64,000 nt of DNA from Oikopleura dioica. Its lineage: Eukaryota; Chordata; Appendicularia; Copelata; Oikopleuridae. The stretch covers positions 14,516,501 through 14,580,500 of the forward strand of contig OU015568.1 of NCBI GenBank assembly GCA_907165135.1. The letters are read 5' to 3'. The notes beneath the pieces are model-generated. The model made no database searches. It was not told the origin of the DNA and saw nothing but the letters and a program-made list of their open reading frames with translations. Below are positions 33,518 to 44,776 of this stretch, piece by piece. The position numbers and the translations under genes were made by a program. Positions within the stretch are counted from its first letter, which is position 1; the number at the start of each line of letters is the position of its first letter.

Positions 33518-34084
33518 CAAGCCCAAAGAAAATGCAATTTTCAGATTTTGCTTTTTTTCAAAAATTCATGTTTTCTCTTTCTGTCCTGCTCTCTCAGAAC
33601 TCACATCTAAGTTAACTACTATAAAAATCGTTCTTTACGGCGTTCATCATGAGGATTCTCATCCAAGAAGAATTTTATACTAATTAGTTATTGTGAAAAG
33701 TTACAACTTGGATGATTAATAATCATTGATTATGACTAGAAAAAAAAGATCACGAGTTGCGGTAATAAAAATCATTTTGCTCTTTTGAACTTTTCTTCGA
33801 CTTTCCACTCTAAGATTTATTGTCAATATTATTAGCTCAATAAATTATTGAGAATGCTTTAGGAAAGAGATGCAATTGGTATGATTCATATAGAAGGAGC
33901 AAAAAATCAATGAAAAATTTTAATTAATGAGTTTATTTGACAAATATAAAGATGTGTTCTCAAAGGCGAAAAATCTTGCATACAAAATTAGCAAGTAGTT
34001 TCGAGACGACAACTAAAAAAAGTTTCAATCAAAAGTAGTAACCTGACTACGATATAATAGCGAATAAACGCTATTAATATGAGT
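33518..34084. other. Intergenic, no gene seen
   Basis: Very AT-rich DNA upstream of receptor kinase A and downstream of the Ly6-like gene, with short ttataac repeats around 33420-33460. Presumably it contains the promoter of kinase A. No motif was assigned. Confidence 0.5.
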
Positions 34085-36663
34085 TTAGTGGAAGAAAACC
34101 AAACTGACGCCTATGAGTGCGGAGATAATAGCGGCATCGGCGCCAGATTCTTCGTTTACATTGTCAGTTCCAGAACCAGGGGAAGATTGAGCAGTAGTGC
34201 TCGATTCTTCAGTATCGTTATCAGATGCAGATCCAGTTAATGATTCAGTAGGCGCGATGACTACTTCGGTGACGTTGTCAGTTCCAGGCTGAAGAGAAGA
34301 TTCCGTAGTGATGGCGGATTGTTCAGTTTGATTATCAGCTCCCAAAGTATTTTCTACAGCGGCGACGAGGTTCGCTGTTTTGCCATTGGTCCTGTTACAT
34401 GAAGGGTAAATGCAGTGTGTGGTCTCAGAATTAACGTTTTCAAATCCAGCAACGGGTCTGAATTTCGAATTCACAAAAAGAGCAAGTAGATTAGTACGTA
34501 CTTAGAAGAGTCTTCATGATCACCCTTGTTGCAATCTCGTTTGATGCCGTAGTAGTTCTGTCCGTTCAAAGTGTAAGCGGTCTCGGTGGTGGAGCAGGAG
34601 GTGTAGGACAGATCAGGGCACTCGACTGCCTTAGCGGAAGATGGGATAGTGTAGCAAGGGCCTAGAATAATGTTTATTGCTGGGTTTTTATGGCAATTAT
34701 CTACTTTCAGGGTCAGTATTTCCAACTGGAGTCTCGCAATAGTAACACCGGAGAAGACGGGATGACTGAGTTGCGATCTCGAGGGTTATATCGTCTCCTT
34801 CGACAAAGCCGTTGCAGAGAGTGCCGTTGGTGTAGTCGCAAACTCGGTTGATCTGAGAAATCCCATAGAGATCAGGAACAGGAGTCTCGTTATTATTTAC
34901 GGCCATCTGGGTGTCACACCCGCGTTTAATGTACCAGTGGAAGGTTGTAGCTGGAGATTTCATTGTGCCAGTGGATTCTTTGTATTTATAAGCAGAGACG
35001 AAGCATTTGCCAGTGCAGAAGCCGGATTTTCCGGTAGTTGAGGAGTTGAGGTCAGCGACGGGCTTGACTGTTTGCCAGCAGAAAGAAGTGTCCTTCTCTT
35101 TGACAGAGTCGTAATCGATTTCAGCTGGGTTGGCTAGATCAACAGTGATTGAAAAGGAGGATTCGCAAGAGTAGCAGTCAAATACTTGGGCAATAGAGAT
35201 AGAGCGGGAAATTCCAGTGTTACCAATCTTAGATATTGATCGGTGATTGTACTGCTTGATATTAGTCCATCCGTCTGGGACAATGTAGTCATCAGCGTGT
35301 TCCTGTTCCAAAAGAACTCCATCATCAGGATTAGGAGCGCAGCCTCGTTTTGCGTAATAGTAAGTTTCAGTTGCTTCTTTTCCCAGCCTAAAGTTCGCAG
35401 TAATTGCGGCACATGCAAGTGTCATGCATTTGACTCGGCCTCCAGTCTTAGCGTTCACACAGTGATCGTGTTTGTCAGTGTTTGCAACGGGAGATGCACA
35501 TGCAAGACATTCGAGTTCATCCGTAGAGCCAGATACTGGAGGGACATCAGGGGCTCCAGAACCGTCAGATGACATATATTGTGGTGTGAGTGGTCGAATA
35601 TTGATGTCTGCATGCGCTGCAGCGAGTCCGTCGTTGGAATAGTCAATGCGCGTCGAAACATCAGCATCCGGAAATTTGGCATTGTCCCTAGCCTTCGAGA
35701 CAGTATTTGTCGCAGCATAGAATCGAACGTACATGTTTGCAACAAGATTTCTGTTGTTTGGGCTTACAGGAATTCCATTTGTTTGGACTGTGGCTTTATC
35801 GGTAGAAGATGCGCAGCCACGAGAAATAACAACCCAGTGACTTGTTTCAACCTTTGCTTCATTTTGTGTTTTGTATTGCCATGTTTTGGTCATGCAAAGA
35901 CCATTATGCGGACTGCAATATGTAAATGGATTTCGTACAACCTCTTTGCATGATCCATCCACGGTGCAAATAGTCCTGGGAGGCACTTCTTTGGATGGGT
36001 TCCAACATGGCATTGTGATTCGAGACGACTGAAGAGGAGCACTTCCGAATATTTCGGCATCATTGCATACCACACATTGGATTGAGTCGACGGTTTGTAT
36101 ATCGACTTTTGAGATATCACCGCTTGTGAATGGGTCTTCTCGACCATCTCCCATAAAAAAGCACCATTTCGACCTCGTTCGACGAAGCTGCTTAGCACGG
36201 AGACGCCATCGAGGTTTTTTTGCTGAACTGAGTTTGCAATACCCTTGACATCCTCATATCCATCAACATTCACTCGCGAAAGAGAGACATTCGAATCGGA
36301 GACGTATCGTTTGACACCAAATACGATTCAATAAATTTAAATTAAGATGGAACGTAGAAAGTAATAATAGTTATAAACTTACTTGTTGCCAATATCTTTT
36401 ACTTCAAACATGAAGAATATAGCAACGCAGTATTTATCAGCATCAGATGAGTCGCTAACAGTGTAGCCCTCAGAGTTCTTGGTCCTCAGAGGCTCACTAC
36501 ATGGAATAGCGGCTATTCCTTCGTCTAAATCACCTCTTAGCTGAGCAAGCGCATCTACTTCGGTATCCGCAACTCCGACGTATTCACAAGTTACACATCT
36601 ATTCAGGGGAGACACAGCATAAATGCAGCTCGTTAGAACGGCAAAATATTTGAAAAGCTTCAT
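34085..36663 (-). CDS. Multi-domain Ly6/uPAR-like GPI-anchored protein
   Basis: Cell-surface protein of LU (three-finger) type. ATG 36663 starts a signal peptide (MKLFKYFAVLTSCIYA). At least five modules begin with a C-x2-C pair: NRCVTCEY, IQCVVCN, LECLACA, FDCYSCE and LRCYYCE. Several contain the 'K/SRGC' strand (VISRGC, AKRGC, IKRGC, IKRDC) and a C-N end (TLCNG, PSCNRT), as in Ly6/uPAR repeats. A Thr/Ser/Glu-rich stalk follows, then a hydrophobic C-terminus (AAIISALIGVSLVFFH, stop 34085) suited to GPI attachment. The main exon is about 36150-34710. Further exons lie at 34680-34500 and 34460-34085. It sits between the two duplicated receptor kinases on the same strand. A receptor/co-receptor relation is conceivable but purely positional. 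Confidence 0.75.
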
Positions 36664-37185
36664 ATTATTATGAGATAAACTTGATCAACTTTCGATCGAC
36701 GATTGATTATATACGCCGCTGGTGTCCATGGTCACAGAAAAGGCCACAAAACGTGAAATCTTGGACGAGAAATAGGAGTAAAGTTTAGCGATCAGTTTTC
36801 TTTTGAACAGCGTCAAGTTCAGAAGGAATCCATGGCGCAAAACAGTTGAATTTTCCGAACTTTTTCCTTACCTCGATATAATTCATATCATATGAAGCAC
36901 AGCCTTGCTTTCCAGGCTGTCGCTTATTAAAAAATTAACTGATAGGTCGGATTGTCTTCAGTTCAAATGGATTTTCAGCTTAGAAAGCTTGCAGCTCTGC
37001 TTTCTGGATTTTTCGATTTCAACTTTCAACTTATAGATTCATGAATTTATTGAACGTTTTACATTATTTTTGGCATGGTTGGAATTTTGATTTGTTGAGG
37101 TTAGGAATGGACGATTGCATGGTACAGTGCTAATTTACAGTAAATCTCTGTTAAAACAAATAATAGGCTTTTAGAAGCGTTTGCG
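36664..37185. other. Intergenic, no gene seen
   Basis: This holds the 5' flank of the Ly6-like gene and the duplicated 3' flank of receptor kinase B. No additional ORF has support. Confidence 0.5.
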
Positions 37186-39744
37186 TTACACCAATTCTTC
37201 AGCATGAGTTGGGCTTAGCGACGTTTCCCTCACTGGAACAGCGGGTAGCGGTTTTCTAGGCGCAGGAACTGGAGGCGACATCTTTTTACCACGGTTTGAT
37301 TTGTAGCCGGCTTTGGTTCTCGAAAAATGATCTCGCTTGAAGGAAATATTTCCTCTTCTTGGAAGGCTAGATTTTCTTCCCTTTTTCGTCTCAGACTGAA
37401 AGAGAGAATGAATCAAAAGTGAAAACTGGGTCAGTTTCATTACCTCACGGTGACCTTTGACGAATTGGTCGAATCGACTCACTAAATTAGCAAAAGTCGG
37501 TCTTTTTTCAGTCTCATCGTGCCAACACTCCATCATTAGCTCGTACAACTCAGGAGTGCAATCATTTGGCATTTCTAACCGCTCCCCATTGAGCAAATAA
37601 GCCTTCAGACCTGAAAAAGCCGTCATGGAAAATAGCAAAGGAGGGATTTTCGCTTACCGGCCCAGTCGCTGAGAGCTCCGTATGGCATTGCTCCTCTCGT
37701 GAAGATTTCCCAAGTGAGAATGCCAAATGCCCAGACGTCAGACTTTTCCGAGAACATACGCTGCTCGAGAACTTCAATGGCCAACCACTTCAAGGGGAGC
37801 TTTGTTTGGCTTTGAGCACTGAAGCAGCTCATTTAGATTGATAATTTTCTATTTACTACTTACACATATTCTTCCTGGTAAAGATTTTCGAAAGTCTTTG
37901 ACAAGCCAAAATCGGCTATTCTCAAGTTGATCCTGTTGTTGTCCATGCTTTCTAAGAGGCAGTTTCTAGCGGCGAGATCTCGATGAATAACGCCTTGACG
38001 GACGAGATAATTCATTCCTTCAGCCGCTTGTTGACAGAATTTCAGACACTAGAGAAGAAAAATTATTCACTTAATTTAGCGTTTAGCTCTTACATCACGA
38101 ATGAGAAGCTCGTTCTCGTCATTTTTGACATAGTTTCTTAGATCGCCACAATCCATGAGAGGCAGGATCATTTCCGGCTCAGCACAGCGGTTGAAAGAAA
38201 CACCAATAAGTTTCATGACATTGTTATGCTCGAAATTGCTCATTTGGATGGCTTCGTCAAAGATCGCTTTTGCATGTTCGCCGTCAAAATATTCGCCGGC
38301 GCTTCCTGTTCCTGGATAACCACTGCCGCTTCCCTGGTAGGTTGCATAACCAGGCCCATTAATTCCATTACTGATCGCTGTTTTCATCGTTTTAATGGCT
38401 ATTTTATGAATCGTAACTCCCGCGTCATTTTGTAATGTACCCGCGCGGGTTGTACCAAAAGCGCCTTTGCCCAACTCACGACCGTCGCGCTTTATTTTGC
38501 TTAATGAATTGCTTAGTGACTTTAATGAGCGAATGATTGTACCTTGGGTCGATGTAGATTTTCTTGAGAATTTTCTTCTGAGGATCCGGCATGCAACTCA
38601 TAATGTGCTCGAATGCTTCTTGTGGTCGATCATCAGACAAAAGCTTCATCCTTTCAGCCTTGTTGATCCCCTTTTCGATTTCTTTATTCATGTATCGTTT
38701 GATAAAAATGATCGCTAGAACTCCACCAGCGACAAAAATGAGGACCAAGGCGCCGATGAGAATTTTTGTATGCAGTGGCCAGTAGAATGAAATCGTGGAA
38801 GGTGTGTCCACAAACTTGCTATCATGGTTGTAAGGAGGACCAAACAACATCGAAAATTGCATCGAAGGGGCTCGTTTTCCACTGTCAGGGATTTTTATTT
38901 GGTAGAATAGTTCTTTCGCTTGTTCGTAGCTGGTAGTTTTCAAGTCAGTGTTTGCTAAGACTTTCCCATTTCTGCATATTTCGTTCTCCTTGTATTTTTC
39001 GTTAATGCAGTAGAAATTCTTATAGGTTTGCGAAAAGTAGTACTCGTTTTTCTTGTCTTTATTGTCATCCACGTTGCTCAAGTTGAAGACGAAATGATCC
39101 ATCCAATGCTTCATCGTTTTTTCCCAGGCATCAAAGTTATCTTGATCTAGGTCTCGATTTAACTGCTTTGTAATTATCAAATCGCCGTTCTTTTCGATGC
39201 TATATTTCGATCCTTCAGTTCGAAATTTGTAAAGCTCGAAGTTGTTCAAGTTCACAACGCGCACATCTCCAATCTTGCAATCTCGTGAATCTGCGAAGAT
39301 CTCAGCGTCGTCTTTTCTTTCTTTGAAGTTTTCATCCGTGAAAGCAAAAACGCCGGTGTTAGTTCCGGATATCCGATGATAGTCGATCTTCTTCTCCACC
39401 GCTTCGGCTTTTCCATCAGTTACAATAAAGTAGCCTTTTCTCGCGTCGAAAATAAGCCTGTCCCTGATTACTAATGTCTTTGACAGAGAAAAGAATCTTG
39501 AAAAAGTGCTAAACGTTTTTGACGCGTTCCTACAAAAACCTCTGTTGGATTAAAATCTCTTGGCACTTGACATGCAATAGACATTTCGTCCGCTCTCGTT
39601 ATCGTGGCAGCCCCTTTTTCTAGCTCCTTGCATATTGGCTTTCCACAAAAACTGTCTTCAATATAATTTTAAAAAATGTTCTTGAATAAAAATCCTACTT
39701 TGCTGAGCGGCGACCAGCCCAACTATCGCCGCTAGAATCTTCAT
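37186..39744 (-). CDS. Receptor tyrosine kinase, copy B
   Basis: Paralogue of copy A. Signal peptide [15 protein letters not shown] from ATG 39744 (first exon ends 39699). The next exon encodes [20 protein letters not shown]. The ectodomain matches copy A ([32 protein letters not shown]) but lacks the His-rich insert. [22 protein letters not shown]. The kinase has [40 protein letters not shown] and [12 protein letters not shown]. The C-terminal tail has [14 protein letters not shown] and ends EELV. The juxtamembrane segment ([20 protein letters not shown]) is almost identical to copy A, suggesting strong constraint or gene conversion. Exon borders seen: 38474-38076 (kinase N-lobe), 37838-37658 and 37612-37444. 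Confidence 0.8.
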
Positions 39745-39894
39745 CACGCCCTAAGAGGCGACGACCACCAGATTTCTTTCTCTCTTGAAAATTGATGAGT
39801 TCTGCTTCTGTGTGCCCGTCTCTCTTTCTCTCTAAAATCGAGTGCTCGCGGCGTGACTCACGACCATTTTCATTCAAAAGGAATCTTTTTACAA

Positions 39895-40116
39895 TGCCGA
39901 TGACGACGAAAATAAAGCCCTGGCTGGAGGCGCTTTTTTACGCCGTTTTGCACCGCCAAAATCGCTTTCCGCTTTGTCGAGCTCTTCTTCAGTTAATTTT
40001 ACTTGCTTACTGTTTGCTTCTTATTCTGAATTTGCAATCAACTGGAGCTGAAAACACTCAATCACTCGGCGGCGAATTGGAAAAATTGATTCACCCAAGG
40101 GTTAGTTTGCTCTGAG
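39895..40116 (+). CDS. Small hypothetical membrane protein
   Basis: ATG 39895 opens 73 codons: a basic N-terminus (MPMTTKIKPWLEALFYAVLH), one hydrophobic helix (LCRALLQLILLAYCLLLIL) and a short polar tail, like a type II signal-anchor microprotein. No homologue recognised. It starts 150 nt from kinase B and is transcribed away from it. It could be the first exon of a longer gene. Weak support. Confidence 0.3.
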
Positions 40117-40720
40117 GCTAAGCTTTTTAATAAACGAAATAAACGCGAAAGGTAATCAGATGAAGGGGATGTTTGGAAGGAAGATTGGTTTACTATCGAG
40201 CTGACGAATTAACTTCTTCAGAGATCTTTTATTTGTTGAGTTCAAAAAAGGAACGTGTGGATGGTCAACTTGAGCTTTCCGTCTGTCTCTTGAATATGTA
40301 ATGGCTTATTTTTTAGAAGAGTCAATAAATTGAAGCACAAGCGACGGTCAAGTCAAGAACTTGACGGTCAAGTGACCTACATACTGACTCAAGTCCTTGA
40401 CCATTACAGTAATGGCATTACTCGGAGGTCAAGTTTTTCCACATACTTCAAATATGTTAGTGAATTAATTTCATAAAAATAAAACGAAGCATGATGAGCT
40501 GCTTACTTTTTTGAGTCAGAAGAAAACGCTAAAATCGAACGTTTATTTTGGATCAAAACGAAGCTCCATTAATGATATCTTGTTCAACGAATGGTTTATT
40601 AGAGTAAGTACGAGACCCACGTTTCGAGATTTATTTTTACTCAAAATATGCTCACGTTTGAAAGTGCATTTAATGGAACGGTTCTGATCACTTTTCATTA
40701 CATTTTTTCAAAAAGCAAAA
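40117..40720. other. Intergenic with short ggtcaagt repeats
   Basis: Around 40344-40434 the motif tcaagt/acttga recurs in both orientations (gacggtcaagtcaagaactt region). The last ~120 bp (from about 40625) resemble the DNA upstream of the second sulfatase copy, so they are part of the duplicated promoter. No gene. Confidence 0.5.
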
Positions 40721-42559
40721 ATGAAGCTTTTTTCAAATTTGATCGGATTTTTGATCGCAGAGAATAAAGCAAGGCGGCCGAATGTGATCCTGATAAATTG
40801 CGACGACTTCGGAATCGGCGACTTCCAGATCTATAACAAGGCGGCGAAAGTACCAACGCCGAATATAGACAGACTGGGAAAAGAGGGAATCAAGTTTCTT
40901 GATGGACACAGTGCTTCAAGTCGATGTGCACCAAGTAGGTACGGGCTCATGACCGGAAGGTACAATATGGAGGACAGTGAATTCCGAAAAATTCTTCCAA
41001 ATGAGCCGCAGCTCGCGAAGATGTTCAAAAAGAAAGGATACAAAACAGGAATCTTCGGGAAGGAACAACCGCTAAGCTTCAATCTGAAAAATCGCAACGC
41101 TACTGCGGAAGACTACAGAGAAACCAGACGACTTGACAATGAGTTCAAGGAGAAAATGGCCGAACTTGGAAGAGGTTTCCCCAGGTTGCGTACAGCCAAC
41201 AGAGTTCCCGGGATTTACGAGATGGAAATCGGCCCCCAAGATCACCAGTACGATTACTCCTTCACGCATAGCTTCATGTGTTGCCAGCCTGGCGGCTTCT
41301 ACGAGAATGGAAAGGGAATCGAACCAGTCGACACCTGGGTCAAGCAGCACCCCTACCCAGAACATACTCCAAAAGACGTCAGTCCTTTCAATCCTGAATG
41401 GGGTGGCTGCAGCACTTTCCCCGTCACAGGTTACATGGGCGGTCCCGGGCAGTCCGAGAAATTCGATGAGGAAACGGATGATCTCCCAATTTACTTCTGC
41501 AATTTTCCCCGACAGCAGCTGGTTATGAAATCCTTCGATACGAGAAATGCCGAAGAAATGACCATCCCAAGGCTGGAAAAATTCATCGATGATAACCACG
41601 AGGACGAGTTCTTTGTCTACTACGGCATGCGATCTGGACACGGACCATTCAACACCCCTTTGCGCTTCCGAAACTTGACGGAGGTCGGAAATTTGGGAGA
41701 AATGATCATGGAGACGGACGAAATCATCGGAAAAATTCTCAACAGACTCGATGCACATGGAATCGGTGATGATACTCTAGTCATGTTCATGAGCGACAAC
41801 GGACCAGCAGTTTCCGCGCAAGAAATTCAAGCCACCTTTGGTCACAATCAGCGACGAATTGACCTGCCCAACTATTGGGACGGTGGTATCCGAACAGTTG
41901 AGCTCTCTGGAACCAAAAATAGCCAAGGAGAAGCTGGCCACCGCACGCCGTTCTTGTGGCGATACCCGAGACGTTTTTCACCAAAGACTCTCGATGACCC
42001 AAAAGTTCCAGTGTCGACAGTTGACATTTACGCTACCCTTGCAGAACTGATCGATTACGATTTAGGAAAGTGTTTTACTTAGACAAAAGTTGCCAAAACC
42101 TATCGATAATCGAGAAAATCTTTGATCTGAATATTTAAAACACCAATCAAGATTGCAACGAGGCCCCTGATAGTAGAAGTCTAGTCAACTACATGGAAAC
42201 TGGCGAAGCCAATTTAGAACTCATCAAAAAGCCAGTCTTGACTCATGCAAACATTCGAGGACTAAACGCGTCTCTGAGAAAAGAGAATTTCAAATACATT
42301 CCCGGATCGCGAGAACTCTACAACATCAAATACGACCCTGAAGAGAAAAATGTAAGTTCAATAATGTAAGCAAATCTATAAAAAATTATTTTAGAATCTT
42401 ATTGACAACGAAGGCACGCAAGATTTTGTTGCCTACCTGGACGACTACTTGAGCGATTATCTTGACCACTTGGAAAAGCGAGAAATCGCAACAAGAAAGG
42501 GCGCTGAGAAGGAGTCCTGTTATCCCCAATTTGTTCGTTTCAACCAGTGGGCTATTTAA
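40721..42559 (+). CDS. Sulfatase (arylsulfatase family), copy 1
   Basis: Secreted or lysosomal sulfate-ester hydrolase. Exons 40721-42065, 42152-42351 and 42395-42559 sum to 1710 nt, or 569 residues. It has a short hydrophobic N-terminus (MKLFSNLIGFLIA), a metal-binding start (PNVILINCDDFGIGD) and the formylglycine motif CAPSRYGLMTGRY, with the modifiable Cys at about residue 69. Later motifs are FGKEQPL, HGPFNTPLRF, MFMSDNGP and GGIRTVELSG, then AGHRTPFLWRYPRR (the usual sulfatase order). Intron 1 (42066-42151) must begin GA and end AG; GT choices break the frame or hit stops. Polyadenylation-like aataaa follows at about 42578. Its substrate cannot be told from sequence. Sulfated glycans of mucus or house material are plausible (inference). 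Confidence 0.88.
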
Positions 42560-42877
42560 TTTAACTGTCTGTAAAATAATAAACAAGAAATATCTAACTG
42601 GACTGTTTTATTTTTGAAAAGAGTAGGAGCAACTTAGTCTTGAAGTCAATTTTGTCGCTCTGTCAGAAGCACCTTTTACCCGAGGCACATTCACCAATTC
42701 ATAAAAATGATGTTTATCAGGTCGTTAATTTTTCATGAGTTGCCTCATATGATATGACTCATAAATACGGTACTCGCAGTTTATACTTTGTTTTTATCCT
42801 AAACATGTTCACGTTTCAAAATGCATTTAGTAAACCGCCCCCGATCACTTTTCATTTCATCTTTTCAGAAAGGAAAA

Positions 42878-44566
42878 ATGAAATTTTTTTCGAATTTGAT
42901 AGGCTTTCTGATTGTAGAGAATAGAGCAAGGCGGCCGAATGTGATCCTCATAAATTGCGACGACTTCGGAATCGGCGACTTTCAGATCTACAACAAGGCA
43001 GCGAAAGTACCAACGCCGAATATAGACAGGCTCGGAAAGGAGGGAATCAAGTTTCTTGATGGACACAGTGCTTCAAGTCGATGTGCACCAAGTAGGAACG
43101 GATCATGACCGGACGGTACAATATGGAGGACAATGAATATCGACAAATTCTGCCTGGTGAGCCACATCTCGCGGAGATGTTCAAAAAATCAGGCGGTTGT
43201 TCAAAATCAATGACTCATAAGTAACCCTTTCTTTGCTACAGAAATCCTTTCTTAGATTTACTGCTTTCTCTTCATCTTTTTATCTTGGATGAGCACAATT
43301 AATTTTAACCACCAATGAGGATACAAAACCGGCCTCTTTGGAAAAGAGCAGCCACTGAACTACTGGCTTGTCAATCGCATCGCAACTGCCGAGGATAGAA
43401 AAGAAACCGAACGCCTAGATAACGAGTTCAAAGAGAAGATGAACGAGCTAGGCAAGCGCTACCCGAAATTGCGCACAGCCAACGATTTTCCCGGAATTTA
43501 CGAAATGAAAATCGGTCCTCAAGATCACCATTATGATTACTCTTTTACTAATAGCTTCATTTGCTGTCAGCCAGGAGGTTTCTATGAGAATGGAAAGGGA
43601 ATCGAACCAGTTGACACCTGGGTCAAGCAGCGCCCATTCCCAGAACACACTCCAAGAGAGGCAAGCTCTTTCAATCCGGAATGGGGTGGCTGCACCTTCA
43701 ATGGCGTCTCAGGTTACATGGGCGGTCCTGGACAACCCGAGAAATTCGATGAAGAAACGGAAGATCTCCCAATTTACTTCTGCAACTTTCCTAGACAACA
43801 ACTGGTGATGAAATCCTTCGACACTCGAAATGCGGAAGAGATGACCATCCCTAGACTGGAGAAATTCATTGACGATAATCACGAGGACGCGTTTTTTGTC
43901 TACTATGGCATGCGATCTGGACACGGGCCTTTCAACACTCCTCTACGTTTCAGAAACAAGACGGAAGTTGGAAGCTTGGGCGAAATGATCATGGAGACGG
44001 ATGAAATCATTGGAAAAATTCTCAACAGATTGGAAGAGCATGGAATCGCCGATGATACTCTAGTGATGTTCATGAGCGACAACGGTCCAGCGTCTTTTAC
44101 ACAAGATTTCGTTTCCAAATATGATCACAATCAGCGACAAGTTGATCTGCCTAATTATTGGGAAGGCGGCACTAGAACAGTTCAACTAAAAGGAAAGAAA
44201 AACACTCAAGCTGAAGCGGGTCACCGGACACCATTCTTGTGGCGCTATCCAAGACGTTTTGCGCCAAAGACTCTTGATGACCCAAAAGTGCCAGTGTCGA
44301 CAGTGGACATTTACGCTACTCTCGCAGAACTCATCGATTACGATTTAGGAAAGTGTTTGATTTTGAGAAATACAGAAGCTCTTGAAGTATAGTTTATCAA
44401 TACGCAATACGACAACGAAGGTACGCAAGATTTCGTAGCCTATTTGGACGACTACCTGAGCGATTATCTTGAGCACTTGGAAAAACGAGAAACCGCAACA
44501 AGAAAGGGAGCTGAAAAGGAATCCTGCTATCCTCAATTCGTTCGCTTCAACCAATTCGATTTTTAA
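42878..44566 (+). pseudogene. Sulfatase copy 2, apparently decayed
   Basis: Tandem duplicate of the gene at 40721, with closely similar upstream DNA. Differences: one base is missing near 43100, just after the formylglycine motif, so the frame stops at CAPSRNGS. A 124-nt insertion at 43196-43319 has GT-AG ends and keeps frame if removed (an intron absent from copy 1). The 200-nt exon 2 of copy 1 (DCNEAPDSRS...) is absent, so only the last-exon sequence (DNEGTQDFVAYLDDYLSDYL) remains after a stop at about 44391. The long middle frame (43439-44392) is otherwise intact, so decay is recent. A sequencing error explains the first lesion but not the missing exon. Confidence 0.75.
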
Positions 44567-44776
44567 TTCTGTGAATTTTAAACTCTGTCAAGAAATATAT
44601 AAAACAAATATTCTGAATTTGCAAAGTTTATCAAGAGGAATGTTGTTTAGGATGAACCGTGAACAGGCATAGTTTTTTAGATCTTTGATTGTACTAAATT
44701 TACATCAGAACGCAGTCATTATTCTTCTTTCTTCTCCTTCTGAAAAACATACTCGAGGCAAGCACAGTTTCAATTC

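Noticed and set aside
43439-44392. Second sulfatase taken as a shorter functional gene starting at 43439
   Set aside because: It would lack the metal-binding start and formylglycine motif, so it could not be an active sulfatase.
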